Below, piece after piece: positions 1 to 8,534 of a stretch of DNA of 64,000 nt; position 1 is the first letter of the stretch, and the number at the start of each line of letters is the position of its first letter. Under the pieces are notes generated by a model that was not told the origin of the DNA, searched no databases, and saw nothing but the letters and a program-made list of their open reading frames with translations. Origin of the DNA: Castellaniella sp040276085 (GTDB taxonomy: Bacteria; Pseudomonadota; Gammaproteobacteria; Burkholderiales; Burkholderiaceae_B); contig NZ_JBELOK010000001.1 of assembly GCF_040276085.1 (NCBI RefSeq), positions 248,001 to 312,000 of the forward strand, written 5' to 3'. The position numbers and the translations under genes are program-made.

Positions 1-733
1 GGATGACGCCGATCCCTACCCGCGCTGCAATCAGGCGGCAAACAGCCTCGAAATTACCGACCTCGACACGAAACTTGAGCAACTGGCCGATGTCTTCGGC
101 CGCCTTGAGCAAAAAGGAATGAATGGCACTAGACTCGAACAAACTGATGAAGTTGTCACCCAGCGTCTGCTCAAACCGGCACTGCCCGGCCTGTGCCAAG
201 GGATGATCCGGATAGGTCACCAGCACGAGTCTATCGGTGCGATAAGGCAGATACTTGAGCCCGGAGCCACCACTGCCTTGTGCCGTAATGCCGATATCAG
301 CCACGCCATCAGAAACCGCCTTCACCACCTGATAGCTGAGGCGCTCGCGCAACTCGATGTTGACGTCGGGATGGCTGATCAGGTATTTCCCCAGCACGGC
401 AGGGATGAACTCGTTGGTGGCAGTGGTGTTGGCATACAGCCGCACCTGCCCCTTGATGCCATGCGCGTACTCCTGGATATCCCCACGCAGGTGCTCGATC
501 TGGCGCAAGACCACACGGGCATGCCTGATAAACACCTCACCCGCCGGTGTCAGCGTAACGCCCTGACTACCCCGGTACAGAAGGTCGGTGCCCAGGGCGT
601 CTTCGAGGCTTTTGACCCGGTTGCTGGCTGCCGGCAAGGATAAAAATGTGCGCTCTGCTCCTTTGGTCAGGCTTTGGGCACCGGCCACATTGACCAAAAG
701 CTGCATATCGGTGAGGTCGAAGCGTGTCGCCAT
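1..733 (-). CDS. LysR-family transcriptional regulator, 3' end beyond window
   Basis: Read from an ATG at 731-733 on the minus strand, the frame stays open to base 1, so the C-terminus lies outside the window. About 244 residues are visible. The N-terminus (MATRFDLTDMQLL) leads into a LysR winged helix-turn-helix (LTKGAERTFLSLPAASNRVKSLE region, about residues 20-43), followed by the start of the type 2 periplasmic-binding-like effector domain (VRLYANTTATNEFIPAVLGKYL). It is divergent from the PrpD-family gene at 889, with a 155-bp intergenic region, which is the usual layout for a LysR activator and its target. The effector is unknown; a role in controlling the PrpD/MFS pair is inferred from position only. 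Confidence 0.88.
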   Translation of the reverse strand, partial: MATRFDLTDMQLLVNVAGAQSLTKGAERTFLSLPAASNRVKSLEDALGTDLLYRGSQGVTLTPAGEVFIRHARVVLRQIEHLRGDIQEYAHGIKGQVRLYANTTATNEFIPAVLGKYLISHPDVNIELRERLSYQVVKAVSDGVADIGITAQGSGGSGLKYLPYRTDRLVLVTYPDHPLAQAGQCRFEQTLGDNFISLFESSAIHSFLLKAAEDIGQLLKFRVEVGNFEAVCRLIAARVGIGVI

Positions 734-888
734 CGTACAAGAGCCCTTAATGTTTACTGAAGTCCGTCTTAAGCAAACAATAATAGGCAAAAATTTCCCT
801 GTCCCGCAAAGTCTTTCGGATAAATGCCACGCTGTGCGTGGTCACACACAACAAAACATCCATCATTACTGCTTATTTCAGGAACGTC

Positions 889-2277
889 ATGTCACATCCC
901 AGCGCTGAGCTCACCCGGTTTCTGGCCGGGCTCAAATTCCAGGATATCCCGGCCCCCGTCCTGCGACGTGCCGAAGACCTTTTGCTCGACTGCATCGGAT
1001 CGATGCTGGCCGGCGCCAGCGGGCGCACGGTTCAGGCCATTACCCAGTACGGCCTGGTGATGGGGCCGCAAAACGGTCCGGCCGAAAACATTGTCACTCG
1101 CGGGGGCACCAGCCCGGTATTTGCCGCCATGAGCAACGCGGCTGCCGCCCATATGGTCGAGCAGGATGACGTGCACAACGGCTCGGTGTTTCACCCCGCC
1201 GCCGTGGTGATGCCGCCTGCCATGGCATTGGCCCAGGCACATGGGCTCAACGGCCAGGCCCTGCTTACCGCCATTGTGGCCGGCTACGAAGCCGGCATCC
1301 GTATTGGCGAGTTTCTGGGCCGCAGCCACTACACGATTTTTCATACCACGGGCACCGCCGGCGCCCTGGCCTCAGCCATGGCAGCCGGAAAGCTGCTGCA
1401 ACTGGATGCGCCCCGCATGCTGCACGCACTGGGCTCTGCGGGCACGCAGGCGGCAGGCCTGTGGGAGTTTCTGCGCGACGGCGCAGACTCCAAACAATTG
1501 CACACGGCGCGCGCAGCGGCCAATGGCCTGATGGCTGCCTGGCTGGCTGGCCAGGGGTTTACGGGCGCCAGCCAGATCCTCGAGGGCCGGCAAGGAATGG
1601 CGGCCGGCATGTCCAGCGACGCAGATCCCTCACGCCTGACCGACGGCCTGGGCACCCGCTGGGCCTTGCTTGAAACCTCGTTCAAGTACCACGCCTCGTG
1701 CCGCCACACCCACCCCGCCGCCGATGCCTTGCTGTCGCTGGTACAAACGCATCACCTGAGCATCCACGACATTGCCCACGTCACGGCACATGTGCACCAG
1801 GGGGCGATCGACGTGCTGGGGCCAGTGGTCAAACCCACCACGGTTCACCAATCCAAGTTTTCAATGGGCACGGTGCTGGGTTTGATTGCCAAGCACCAGA
1901 AAGCGGGCTTGCAAGAATTTGACGATGCATCCAACGATGCAGACATCGCCGCCTTCTTGCCCAAGGTCAGCATGCAGCTGGACGACGAAGTCAACACGGC
2001 CTATCCGCAGCGCTGGATTGGCAAGGTCACGGTTACCACCCAGCAGGGCCAAACCTTGCACGGCCGCGTGGACACCCCAAAGGGAGACCCCGACAATACC
2101 CTCAGCCGGGCCGAGATCGAAGACAAGGTTCGGCGTTTGGGCCACTATCATCAGGCATCCACCGACACCGAAATCGATACCCTGATCGAGCGGGTTTGGC
2201 ATTTGGCCGACGCGCCTCGGGTAGGCAATTTTTGTATGCGCAAAGAACCCGCTTCGGCACCGGCCAGGGCCAACTGA
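889..2277 (+). CDS. MmgE/PrpD-family protein
   Basis: A 462-aa protein of the MmgE/PrpD fold, the family of 2-methylcitrate dehydratase, immune-responsive gene 1 (cis-aconitate decarboxylase) and related dehydratases or decarboxylases. Family features include the N-terminal helical segment (VLRRAEDLLLDCIGSMLAG), HMVEQDDVHNGSVFHP around residues 85-100, and the C-terminal lid domain with SFKYHASCRHTHPAADAL. An upstream in-frame ATG exists at 838, but the ATG at 889 is preceded by AGGAA and starts at the usual family N-terminus. It has an MFS gene 21 bp downstream and a divergent LysR gene upstream. In Burkholderiales such triads usually handle small di- or tricarboxylates. No propionate genes (prpB/C) are adjacent, so the substrate is unknown. 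Confidence 0.85.
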   Translation: MSHPSAELTRFLAGLKFQDIPAPVLRRAEDLLLDCIGSMLAGASGRTVQAITQYGLVMGPQNGPAENIVTRGGTSPVFAAMSNAAAAHMVEQDDVHNGSVFHPAAVVMPPAMALAQAHGLNGQALLTAIVAGYEAGIRIGEFLGRSHYTIFHTTGTAGALASAMAAGKLLQLDAPRMLHALGSAGTQAAGLWEFLRDGADSKQLHTARAAANGLMAAWLAGQGFTGASQILEGRQGMAAGMSSDADPSRLTDGLGTRWALLETSFKYHASCRHTHPAADALLSLVQTHHLSIHDIAHVTAHVHQGAIDVLGPVVKPTTVHQSKFSMGTVLGLIAKHQKAGLQEFDDASNDADIAAFLPKVSMQLDDEVNTAYPQRWIGKVTVTTQQGQTLHGRVDTPKGDPDNTLSRAEIEDKVRRLGHYHQASTDTEIDTLIERVWHLADAPRVGNFCMRKEPASAPARAN

Positions 2278-2298
2278 CTCTTCTTTCAACCACCACTG

Positions 2299-3531
2299 AT
2301 GTCGTCTTCCTTGCAGCCCAGCCCAGTCAACACAGCCTCTTCTGCCATTACCCTTACCGCCACCGTGACGATTCAGTCACTGGTGGCGATGAGCCTGCTG
2401 ACATTGCCCGCCATCGCCCCTGCCATTGCAGCCGTACTGGATGTACCAACTGCTTATGTCGGGGTGTATGTGGCACTGGCCTATATGGGCGCCATGGCAG
2501 CCAGCTTGCTGTCCGGATCAGCCACTCGCCGCTATGGAGCGATCCGGGCCAGCCAGGCTGGGCTGATCCTGTGTGCACTTGGGCTGCTGCTCTCCACGCT
2601 GGCCTCCGTGCCCCTGATGGCACTGGGCGCCATATTGATCGGCTTGGGATATGGCCCCATCACACCGGCCAGCTCGCATCTGCTGGCCCGCACTACTCCG
2701 CCCGATCGCATGTCCTTTGTGTTTTCAATCAAGCAAACCGGTGTCCCCTTGGGGGGCGTGCTGGCAGGTCTGATTGTGCCCGGTCTGGCGCAGTGGCTGG
2801 GATGGCAAGCGGCATTTGGGGTGGTGGCCGCGGCCAATGCTGCCTGCGCACTGGCGGTTCAGCCCCTGAGAAAATCCCTGGATGCCGATCAAAACCCCAA
2901 GCAGAAGCTGTCGGCAGGACAGGGCCTGGCAGGGCCACTTCGCTTGGTGTTCAGCCAACGCAGCCTGGCAGTGCTGGCGGGGGTGTCCTTTTTGTTTTCC
3001 ATCACCCAGCTGTCACTCACCTCTTACATGGTCACGTTCCTACACCATGATCTGGCCATGGATCTGGTGGCCGCCGGCGTGATTCTGGCAGTGTCCCAGG
3101 CAGCCGGCGTAGGTGGCCGCCTGCTATGGGGCTATGTCTCTGACCACTACCTGGGCCCTGTCAGTACCCTGGCCGGGCTGGCAGCCCTGGTTGCCCTGTG
3201 TGCGCTGGCCACCCCGTTCCTGCATCTGCTCGATACCCGCTGGGTGCTGATCCTGGTGCTATGTCTGTTTGGCGGCAGCGCCATTGGCTGGAACGGCATT
3301 TATCTGGCCGAGGTTGCCCGTCAGGCGCCCGACGGCATGGCCAGCATGGCCACCGGCGGCACCTTGGCCATGACTTTCCTGGGCGTGGTGGTGGGGCCAC
3401 CCATCTTTGGCTGGATTGCTTCGTTATCGGGCAGCTATGGCTTTGCCTATGCCACCCTGATGGTGCCGGCAGGTGTGTGCCTGGTACTGCTGTGGCGGTA
3501 TCGGGGGGATTTCAAGCCAGGCTCGGCCTGA
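2299..3531 (+). CDS. MFS transporter
   Basis: A 410-aa, twelve-segment major facilitator protein. Hydrophobic helices run through the whole length. The first half carries the short basic loop ATRRYGAIRA between helices 2 and 3 (MFS signature region), and a central cytoplasmic loop around residues 195-215 (KSLDADQNPKQK) separates the two halves. It lies 21 bp after the PrpD-family gene, so co-transcription is likely, and it probably imports that enzyme's organic-acid substrate (inference). The stop codon is only 24 bp from the left end of the Tn7-like transposon, so any downstream operon member has been separated from it. Confidence 0.85.
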   Translation: MSSSLQPSPVNTASSAITLTATVTIQSLVAMSLLTLPAIAPAIAAVLDVPTAYVGVYVALAYMGAMAASLLSGSATRRYGAIRASQAGLILCALGLLLSTLASVPLMALGAILIGLGYGPITPASSHLLARTTPPDRMSFVFSIKQTGVPLGGVLAGLIVPGLAQWLGWQAAFGVVAAANAACALAVQPLRKSLDADQNPKQKLSAGQGLAGPLRLVFSQRSLAVLAGVSFLFSITQLSLTSYMVTFLHHDLAMDLVAAGVILAVSQAAGVGGRLLWGYVSDHYLGPVSTLAGLAALVALCALATPFLHLLDTRWVLILVLCLFGGSAIGWNGIYLAEVARQAPDGMASMATGGTLAMTFLGVVVGPPIFGWIASLSGSYGFAYATLMVPAGVCLVLLWRYRGDFKPGSA

Positions 3532-3555
3532 CATCAGCCCAAAAGCGCTGCCCCC

Positions 3556-3706
3556 TGTGGTATCTAAATAAAGTTAGTAAATTTTACGTCTCGAACCCTA
3601 GCAAATACGTTACGACTGAAAAGTCTGGAATTAATAAAGTTGGTAAATTTTCGAAGTGTCTGTCTGGAACAGGCATGATTTCGTGCAAATAAAGTTGGTA
3701 ATTTTT
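3556..3706 (+). repeat. Tn7-like left end with three TnsB-binding-type sites
   Basis: Three 19-bp direct repeats of AATAAAGTTRGTAAWTTTT type lie at 3567-3585, 3633-3651 and 3688-3706, spaced 66 and 55 bp apart. This dispersed arrangement matches the Tn7 left end. The terminal trinucleotide is TGT at 3556. No gene is seen in this 150-bp stretch. TnsB binding is inferred from the architecture. Confidence 0.88.
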
Positions 3707-3739
3707 GGCGTGGTGCAGGCAACGGCGTAGGGTCCCCCG

Positions 3740-4558
3740 TCAAGTAGACGACGGCTGGTAGAGATTCGGAGCAAGGGGTAGCCGGGGCATAAACTGCACC
3801 GGCGGGATGTCGCCCAGTGATTCATGTGGGCGGTATTCGTTGTAATCGATTAGCCATTGTTCGGTGATGGCCTGCACCTGCTGCAGATTGGCAAACAGGT
3901 GAGCGTCGAGCACCTCCGTGCGATACGTCTTGTTGAAGCGCTCGATGAACGCATTCTGATTCGGTTTTCCGGGCTGGATATAACGCACGGCGATGCCCCG
4001 GGCAGCAGCCCATTCGGTGAACGCCAGCGAGACCATCTCCGGCCCGTTGTCCAGCCGTATGGCCTCAGGAGCCCCATAGCAATTGATCAGGCGATTGAGC
4101 ACGCGGATCAGGCGCGCTGAAGGGATGGATGTGCCAACCTCGATGGCTAGGCACTCCCGGTTGGCCTCGTCGATCACGTTCAACGTCCGGAAGCGTCGGC
4201 CGCAATACAAGGCATCGTGCATGAAGTCCAATGCCCAGCAGCGATTTGGCTCCAGGGAATGGTCCAGCGGCTGACGGTGCCGGTCAGTCAGCCGTTTCTT
4301 GCAGCGTCGAGGCAAATTCAATCCCATCTCGCAGTACACCCGGTGAACCCGCTTTTTGTTCCAGCAATGGCCATCGAGCCGCAGCCGTGTGAAGCACTTC
4401 CAGAATCCCCAGCGCCCATGCCGGGTCACGATGGCATTGAGCGCATCAATGACCTCGGCATCGCGCTGCTCTGCCGGAATTGGCCTCTTGTAATACGCCG
4501 CCCGCGATAGGCCAGCAATCTGACAGGCACGTGTGATCGAGAGCTTCGATTGCACCAA
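3740..4558 (-). CDS. IS3-family transposase OrfB (DDE integrase)
   Basis: A 272-aa catalytic half of an IS3 transposase with an rve integrase core. The DDE triad is visible as WALDFMHD, RLDNGPE and FIERFNKT, with the usual spacing, plus the HTH_21 segment HGRWGFWKCFTRLR near the N-terminus. The frame is open upstream through LTPSARREVVEQL without a good start codon, so the protein is probably made as an OrfAB fusion by -1 frameshifting at the AAAA run (4597-4600 on the plus strand). The stop codon lies inside the terminal inverted repeat. It appears intact and identical to the copy at 62178-62996. Confidence 0.92.
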   Translation of the reverse strand: MVQSKLSITRACQIAGLSRAAYYKRPIPAEQRDAEVIDALNAIVTRHGRWGFWKCFTRLRLDGHCWNKKRVHRVYCEMGLNLPRRCKKRLTDRHRQPLDHSLEPNRCWALDFMHDALYCGRRFRTLNVIDEANRECLAIEVGTSIPSARLIRVLNRLINCYGAPEAIRLDNGPEMVSLAFTEWAAARGIAVRYIQPGKPNQNAFIERFNKTYRTEVLDAHLFANLQQVQAITEQWLIDYNEYRPHESLGDIPPVQFMPRLPLAPNLYQPSST

Positions 4559-4590
4559 CTGCTCGACGACCTCGCGCCTGGCTGACGGCG

Positions 4591-4857
4591 TCAGGATTTT
4601 CGGTTCAGCACATCCTTGATGGCTGAGTTCTCCAGGGCCAGATCCGCGTACATGCGTTTGAGCTTGGCGTTCTCCGCCTCAAGTTCACGCAGGCGCTGCA
4701 ACTCGGACACCTGCACGCCCGAGTACTTGCTCTTCCACTGGTAGTACGTGGCGCTGCTGATGCCGTGCTTGCGGCACAACTCGACGACCGGGATGCCGGC
4801 TTCGCCTTCTTTGAGCACCGCAACAATCTGGCTTTCGGTAAATCTGCTTTTCTTCAA
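4591..4857 (-). CDS. IS3-family transposase OrfA
   Basis: An 88-aa protein with a helix-turn-helix (FTESQIVAVLKEGEAG ... CRKHGISSATYYQWKSKY) followed by a leucine-zipper coiled coil (LQRLRELEAENAKLKRMYADL). This is the DNA-binding and multimerisation half of IS3-family transposases. A good ribosome-binding site precedes the ATG (AAGGGAGTC on the reverse strand). The reading frame ends just after an A-rich slip site from which OrfB is reached in the -1 frame. Confidence 0.92.
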   Translation of the reverse strand: MKKSRFTESQIVAVLKEGEAGIPVVELCRKHGISSATYYQWKSKYSGVQVSELQRLRELEAENAKLKRMYADLALENSAIKDVLNRKS

Positions 4858-4969
4858 GGGAGTCTCCGATGGAAAGGAGGCTCCGAAATTCTACTGGCTG
4901 ATGTCTACTCTGAGGGGGATCCTACGACGGCAAATCTTCCCCAGGGTTGGCTCGCAAAGCCCAGGCGCT

Positions 4970-5164
4970 TTACGCCTGCACATCAGGCTGAAGCTCGGAC
5001 ATCGCGGTGTTCGGACCTTTTGAGTCAGAACTTCCGAAAGCCATTTCAGACTCCATCCTCTGTGACCATGCCAGCCGCAGCAACCCGCGCAGCAGGTAGT
5101 CGCGCACGATATGCACGCTCCCCCCGGCCTCAAGAGCCAGCCGGGATACCGTGTAGGAGTTCAT
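4970..5164 (-). pseudogene. merD: merD 5' fragment
   Basis: The first 30 codons (MNSYTVSRLALEAGGSVHI...RDYLLRGLLR) match the N-terminal helix-turn-helix of MerD, the co-regulator that ends Tn21-type mer operons. After about base 5074 the similarity stops abruptly and unrelated sequence closes the frame at 64 aa, against about 120 aa in intact MerD. merD follows merA by 17 bp, in the normal gene order. The break marks the downstream edge of the mer module, between it and the IS3 element. The roughly 150 bp from 4926 to 5074 hold nothing else recognisable. The same fragment is present at 63408-63602. Confidence 0.8.
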
Positions 5165-5181
5165 CGAACACCTCCTTTTCC

Positions 5182-6867
5182 TTACCCGGCGCAGCAGGAT
5201 AGTTGCTTCACATCCTTGTTGAAGGTCTGCGCCGCGAGCTTCAAGCCTTCGACCATCGTCAGATAGGGGAACAACTGGTCGGCCAGTTCCTGCACGGTCA
5301 TCCGGTTGCGGATGGCGAGTACCGCCGTCTGGATCAGTTCGCCCGCTTCCGGGGCCACCGCCTGTACGCCGATGAGCCGTCCGCTACCTTCCTCGATGAC
5401 CAGCTTGATGAAGCCGCGTGTGTCAAAGCTGGCGAGCGCACGCGGCACGTTGTCCAAGGTCAAAGTGCGACTGTCGGTCTCGATCCCGTCGTGATGAGCC
5501 TCTGCCTCGCTGTAGCCCACGGTGGCGACTTGCGGATCGGTGAACACCACGGCAGGCATGGCGGTAAGGTTAAGCGCCGCGTCACCGCCCGTCATGTTGA
5601 TCGCCGCACGGGTGCCGGCCGCCGCCGCCACATAGACGAACTGAGGCTGGTCCGTGCAGTCGCCGGCCGCGTAGATGTCCGGCGTGCTGGTCCGCATGCC
5701 GGCGTCGATGACGATAGCGCCTTGCGGGTTGAGCGCGACGCCTGCCGCGTCCAGCGCCAGGCTGCGCGTGTTGGGCGAGCGACCGGTGGCGACCAGCAGT
5801 TTGTCGGCACGCAGCTCGCCGTGCGCCGTGGTGAGCACGAATTCGCCGCCCTCGTGCGCGACCTGGCTGGCCTGGGTGTGCTCCAGCACCTCGATCCCTT
5901 CGGCGCGAAACGCCGCCGTGATTGCCTCACCGATGGCCGGGTCTTCCCGGAAGAACAGGGTGTTGCGTGCAAGGATCGTTACTTTGCTGCCCAGTCGGGC
6001 GAACGCCTGCGCCAGTTCCAGCGCTACCACCGACGAACCAATCACGGCCAGCCGCTCAGGAATGGTGTCGCTGACCAGCGCCTCGGTGGAAGTCCAGTAG
6101 GGTGTATCTTTCAGGCCGGGGATCGGCGGAACGGCCGGACTCGCGCCGGTGGCAATCAGGCAACGGTCGAAAGTCACCACGCGCTCGCCACCACCGTTGA
6201 GTTGCACGGTCAGGCTGTGTGCGTCCTTGAAACGGGCTTCGCCATGCAGCACGGAGATGGCGGGATTGTCATTCAGGATGCCTTCGTATTTGGCGTGGCG
6301 CAGTTCGTCGACGCGCGCCTGCTGCTGGGCCAGCAGCCGCTCGCGCAAGATTGTCGGCGGTGTGGGCGGCATGCCACCATCGAACGGGCTTTCTCGGCGC
6401 AAGTGGGCGATGTGTGCAGCGCGGATCATGATCTTGGACGGCACGCAGCCGATATTGACGCAGGTGCCGCCAATAGTGCCGCGCTCGATCAGGGTGACGT
6501 GCACGCCTTGCTCGACGGCCTTCAGCGCCGCCGCCATCGCCGCGCCGCCGCTGCCGATAACGGCAATATGCAATCCGCCACCGTCACCACCAGCCTTGTC
6601 GCCGCTACCTAGCCATTCGCGCATCTTGACGAGCAAGCCGCCGCCCACCGGAGGCACGGGCGCGTCGGCGAGCGTGGCCCGATAACCGAGTCCGGCCACG
6701 GCGGTAGTCCACGCGTCAGACGATGTGCCGGCCTCGACGGCGAGCTTGGCGCTGCCCTTGGTATAGGAGACATCCGCCGACTGCACGCCTGGCACTTTCT
6801 CCAGGGCTTCCTTGACATGCACTGCGCACGAGTCGCAAGTCATGCCGGTGATTTTGAGGGTGATCAT
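5182..6867 (-). CDS. merA: mercury(II) reductase MerA
   Basis: A 561-aa cytoplasmic flavoprotein that reduces Hg(II) to volatile Hg(0) with NADPH. The N-terminal heavy-metal-associated domain carries GMTCDSC (C11, C14), which passes Hg(II) to the catalytic core. The FAD Rossmann motif is IAVIGSGGAA (about 101-110), the redox-active pair is C136/C141 in GGTCVNIGCVPSK, and the C-terminal pair C558/C559 (LSCCAG) feeds Hg into the partner active site. All key cysteines are present and the length is that of Tn21/Tn501 MerA. It is fourth in merTPCA(D), 39 bp after merC, driven from the MerR-controlled promoter at about 8031-8061. Confidence 0.97.
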   Translation of the reverse strand: MITLKITGMTCDSCAVHVKEALEKVPGVQSADVSYTKGSAKLAVEAGTSSDAWTTAVAGLGYRATLADAPVPPVGGGLLVKMREWLGSGDKAGGDGGGLHIAVIGSGGAAMAAALKAVEQGVHVTLIERGTIGGTCVNIGCVPSKIMIRAAHIAHLRRESPFDGGMPPTPPTILRERLLAQQQARVDELRHAKYEGILNDNPAISVLHGEARFKDAHSLTVQLNGGGERVVTFDRCLIATGASPAVPPIPGLKDTPYWTSTEALVSDTIPERLAVIGSSVVALELAQAFARLGSKVTILARNTLFFREDPAIGEAITAAFRAEGIEVLEHTQASQVAHEGGEFVLTTAHGELRADKLLVATGRSPNTRSLALDAAGVALNPQGAIVIDAGMRTSTPDIYAAGDCTDQPQFVYVAAAAGTRAAINMTGGDAALNLTAMPAVVFTDPQVATVGYSEAEAHHDGIETDSRTLTLDNVPRALASFDTRGFIKLVIEEGSGRLIGVQAVAPEAGELIQTAVLAIRNRMTVQELADQLFPYLTMVEGLKLAAQTFNKDVKQLSCCAG

Positions 6868-6906
6868 TCATCGTTCCTTTTCTGTGTTGGCCGCTGGCTC
6901 ACGCCG

Positions 6907-7329
6907 TCAGCTATGTTTTGCTGGGAGTTCGCAGCCGCCCGAGCCGCAGCGGCGATTTGCCGGCGAAACCAAGTCCCAGATCGACACGCCGATCATCAGG
7001 GCCAGGCCGGTGTATATGAGGCGCGCTGTCCACCAGTTGCCAAGCAACCAGACAGTCCCGGCGAACACGATGGCTGGCCCGATCATGCCGAGCAGGCTGC
7101 GGTGCCATTGCCGATGACTGAGCCAGCCCAGTGCATTCGCCAGCAAAGCCACGACGGCGAACAGCGGCAGCAGCGTGGAAATGAACAAGCCTTCGTATTC
7201 CTGTAAAAAGCCGAGGCCGATGGCTGTGCCCAAGCTGGCGATGGCCGGAAAACAGGCGGCGCAGCCCATCGCGGAAACAACGCTGCCGAGCGCGCCAGCC
7301 TTGTCGGCAATGCGTGTGATCAGTCCCAT
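6907..7329 (-). CDS. merC: mercury transporter MerC
   Basis: A 140-aa inner-membrane protein with four predicted helices. The first helix carries the Hg-binding cysteine pair in MGCAACFPAIASLG (about residues 21-34), and a C-terminal cysteine pair lies in RCGSGGC. MerC is an accessory Hg(II) importer found in Tn21-type operons but absent from Tn501-type ones, so this operon is of the Tn21 (TPCAD) layout. It sits 30 bp after merP and 39 bp before merA. Confidence 0.95.
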   Translation of the reverse strand: MGLITRIADKAGALGSVVSAMGCAACFPAIASLGTAIGLGFLQEYEGLFISTLLPLFAVVALLANALGWLSHRQWHRSLLGMIGPAIVFAGTVWLLGNWWTARLIYTGLALMIGVSIWDLVSPANRRCGSGGCELPAKHS

Positions 7330-7359
7330 GATCGCCCCAGGGTCGGGTTCAGTGGCTCA

Positions 7360-7632
7360 CTACTTGACGCTGGAGGGATAGCCCGCGTCCCCGGTTGCCT
7401 TGGTCAGCTTCTGCACGCTGGTCTTGGCATCATCGAAGGTGACAACCGCTTCGCGGGTCTCGAAGGTCACGGCAACTTTACTGACGCCATTGACCTTGGA
7501 AATCGCCTTCTTGACGGTGATTGGGCATGCCGAGCACGTCATGCCCGGTACGGACAGCGTGACGGTCTGGGTAGCGGCCCACACAGGTGCAACAACGGCG
7601 GCGAGGGCGAAGGAGGCAAACAGCTTCTTCAT
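7360..7632 (-). CDS. merP: periplasmic mercury-binding protein MerP
   Basis: A 90-aa protein with a signal peptide (MKKLFASFALAAVVAPVWA, cleavage after AWA-type site) and a single heavy-metal-associated domain. The metal motif is GMTCSACP. MerP scavenges Hg(II) in the periplasm and hands it to MerT. The gene is 12 bp downstream of merT and of normal length. Confidence 0.96.
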   Translation of the reverse strand: MKKLFASFALAAVVAPVWAATQTVTLSVPGMTCSACPITVKKAISKVNGVSKVAVTFETREAVVTFDDAKTSVQKLTKATGDAGYPSSVK

Positions 7633-7644
7633 GGTGAACTCCGA

Positions 7645-7995
7645 TCAGTAGAAAAATGGTATGACATAGGGAAATCCGAGCGCGACCAGAACCAGCACGG
7701 CCACGACCCAGAAAATGAGCTTGTAGGTCGCTCGCACTTGGGGAATCGCGCAGACCTCACCCGGCCTACAGGCTTGCGCAGGGCGGTAGATGTGCCGCCA
7801 GGCGAAGAACAACGCCACAAGCGCTGCGCCGATGAAAAGCGGGCGATACGGCTCCAGCACGGTCAGGTTGCCGATCCATGCCCCGCTGAATCCCAAGGCG
7901 ACCAGGACAAGCGGCCCGAGGCAGCAGGTCGAGGCGAGGATGGCGGCCAGCCCGCCAGCGAAGAGCGCGCCGCGCCCGGTTTGTGGTTCAGACAT
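7645..7995 (-). CDS. merT: mercuric transport protein MerT
   Basis: A 116-aa inner-membrane protein with three helices. The first carries the vicinal cysteines STCCLGPLVLVALG (about 23-36), and the cytoplasmic loop carries the second pair, C82 and C87 region (AQACRPGEVCAIP). It imports Hg(II) to MerA. The ATG at 7993-7995 is chosen over an upstream in-frame start because it gives the standard MerT N-terminus (MSEPQTGRGAL) and has the operator immediately upstream. First gene of the mer operon. Confidence 0.96.
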   Translation of the reverse strand: MSEPQTGRGALFAGGLAAILASTCCLGPLVLVALGFSGAWIGNLTVLEPYRPLFIGAALVALFFAWRHIYRPAQACRPGEVCAIPQVRATYKLIFWVVAVLVLVALGFPYVIPFFY

Positions 7996-8030
7996 GCGCT
8001 TGTCCTTTCGAATTTGAATTGGATAGCGTA

Positions 8031-8061
8031 ACCTTACTTCCGTACTCATGTACGGAGTCAA
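8031..8061 (-). promoter_or_regulatory. merOP: merT promoter with MerR operator
   Basis: On the minus strand the -35 TTGACT (8056-8061) and -10 TAAGGT (8031-8036) are separated by 19 bp. This is the overlong spacer that MerR-family activators correct by DNA distortion. The spacer holds the dyad TCCGTAC-tcat-GTACGGA (8039-8056). It matches the known Tn21/Tn501 merT promoter. The merR start codon is 6 bp beyond the -35, so MerR also represses its own divergent gene. Confidence 0.95.
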
Positions 8062-8066
8062 GCGAT

Positions 8067-8501
8067 ATGGAAAACAATTTGGAGAACCTGACCATTGGCG
8101 TCTTTGCCAAGGCGGCCGGGGTCAACGTGGAGACCATCCGGTTCTATCAGCGCAAGGGTCTGTTGCCGGAACCGGATAAGCCATACGGCAGCATTCGCCG
8201 CTATGGCGCAGCGGATGTGACGCGAGTGCGATTCGTGAAATCGGCCCAGCGGCTGGGCTTCAGCCTGGATGAAATCGCCGATTTGCTGCGGCTCGACGAT
8301 GGCACCCACTGCGAGGAAGCCAGCAGTCTGGCCGAGCACAAGCTCAAGGACGTGCGCGAGAAGATGGTCGACTTGGCGCGCATGGAGGCCGTACTGTCTG
8401 ATCTGGTATGCGCCTGCCACGCGCGGCAGGGGAATGTTTCCTGTCCGCTGGTCGCGTCGCTACAGGGCGGAGCAAACCTGACGGGTTCGGCTAAGCCTTA
8501 G
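8067..8501 (+). CDS. merR: mercury-responsive regulator MerR
   Basis: A 144-aa MerR regulator. The N-terminal winged helix (LTIGVFAKAAGVNVETIRFYQRKGL) is followed by the dimerisation helix. The Hg-binding cysteines are in HCEEAS (C82), CACHARQGNVSC (C117, C126) as in Tn501/Tn21 MerR. The ATG at 8067 is used instead of the longer frame from 7983, which would start inside the merT promoter. It is divergent from merTPCA. Its stop codon lies inside the 38-bp Tn21-type terminal repeat, showing that the transposon end directly abuts the gene. Confidence 0.96.
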   Translation: MENNLENLTIGVFAKAAGVNVETIRFYQRKGLLPEPDKPYGSIRRYGAADVTRVRFVKSAQRLGFSLDEIADLLRLDDGTHCEEASSLAEHKLKDVREKMVDLARMEAVLSDLVCACHARQGNVSCPLVASLQGGANLTGSAKP

Positions 8502-8534
8502 CGTGCTTTATTTTCCATTTTCTGAGACGACCCC
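8497..8534 (-). repeat. Tn21-subgroup 38-bp terminal inverted repeat
   Basis: On the minus strand it reads GGGGTCGTCTCAGAAAATGG and continues AAAATAAAGCACGCTAAG. From memory this is the Tn3-family/Tn21-type terminal repeat, with about one difference from Tn21. It lies directly downstream of merR, where Tn21-like mer transposons end. It marks the outer boundary of the mer module, and a broken exbB reading frame starts exactly beyond it. No matching repeat, tnpA, tnpR or res site was seen on the merD side, so the module is a truncated remnant and not a mobile unit by itself. Confidence 0.8.

Larger units (their letters stand above)
3727..4925 (-). mobile_element. IS3-family insertion sequence inside the Tn7-like element
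   Basis: About 1.2 kb. The ends are imperfect inverted repeats: GTAGGGTCCCCC... starting at 3727, and GTAGGATCCCCC... read inward from 4925. They match at 18 of 23 positions, including a shared AGTAGAC. It carries orfA and orfB in the -1 relationship typical of the family. No clean 3-bp target duplication is visible at these boundaries, so the exact ends could be off by a few bases. An identical copy sits at the same place in the second transposon, so the IS entered before the transposon was duplicated. Confidence 0.85.

Noticed and set aside
3556..3706. Left-end repeats considered as a CRISPR-like or iteron array
   Set aside because: Only three repeats with unequal spacing, matching inverted copies at the other end and flanked by TGT; this is a Tn7 end.
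3720..4930. Target-site duplication of the IS3 element
   Set aside because: Several boundary choices were tried by eye around 3727 and 4925; none gives matching 3-bp flanks.
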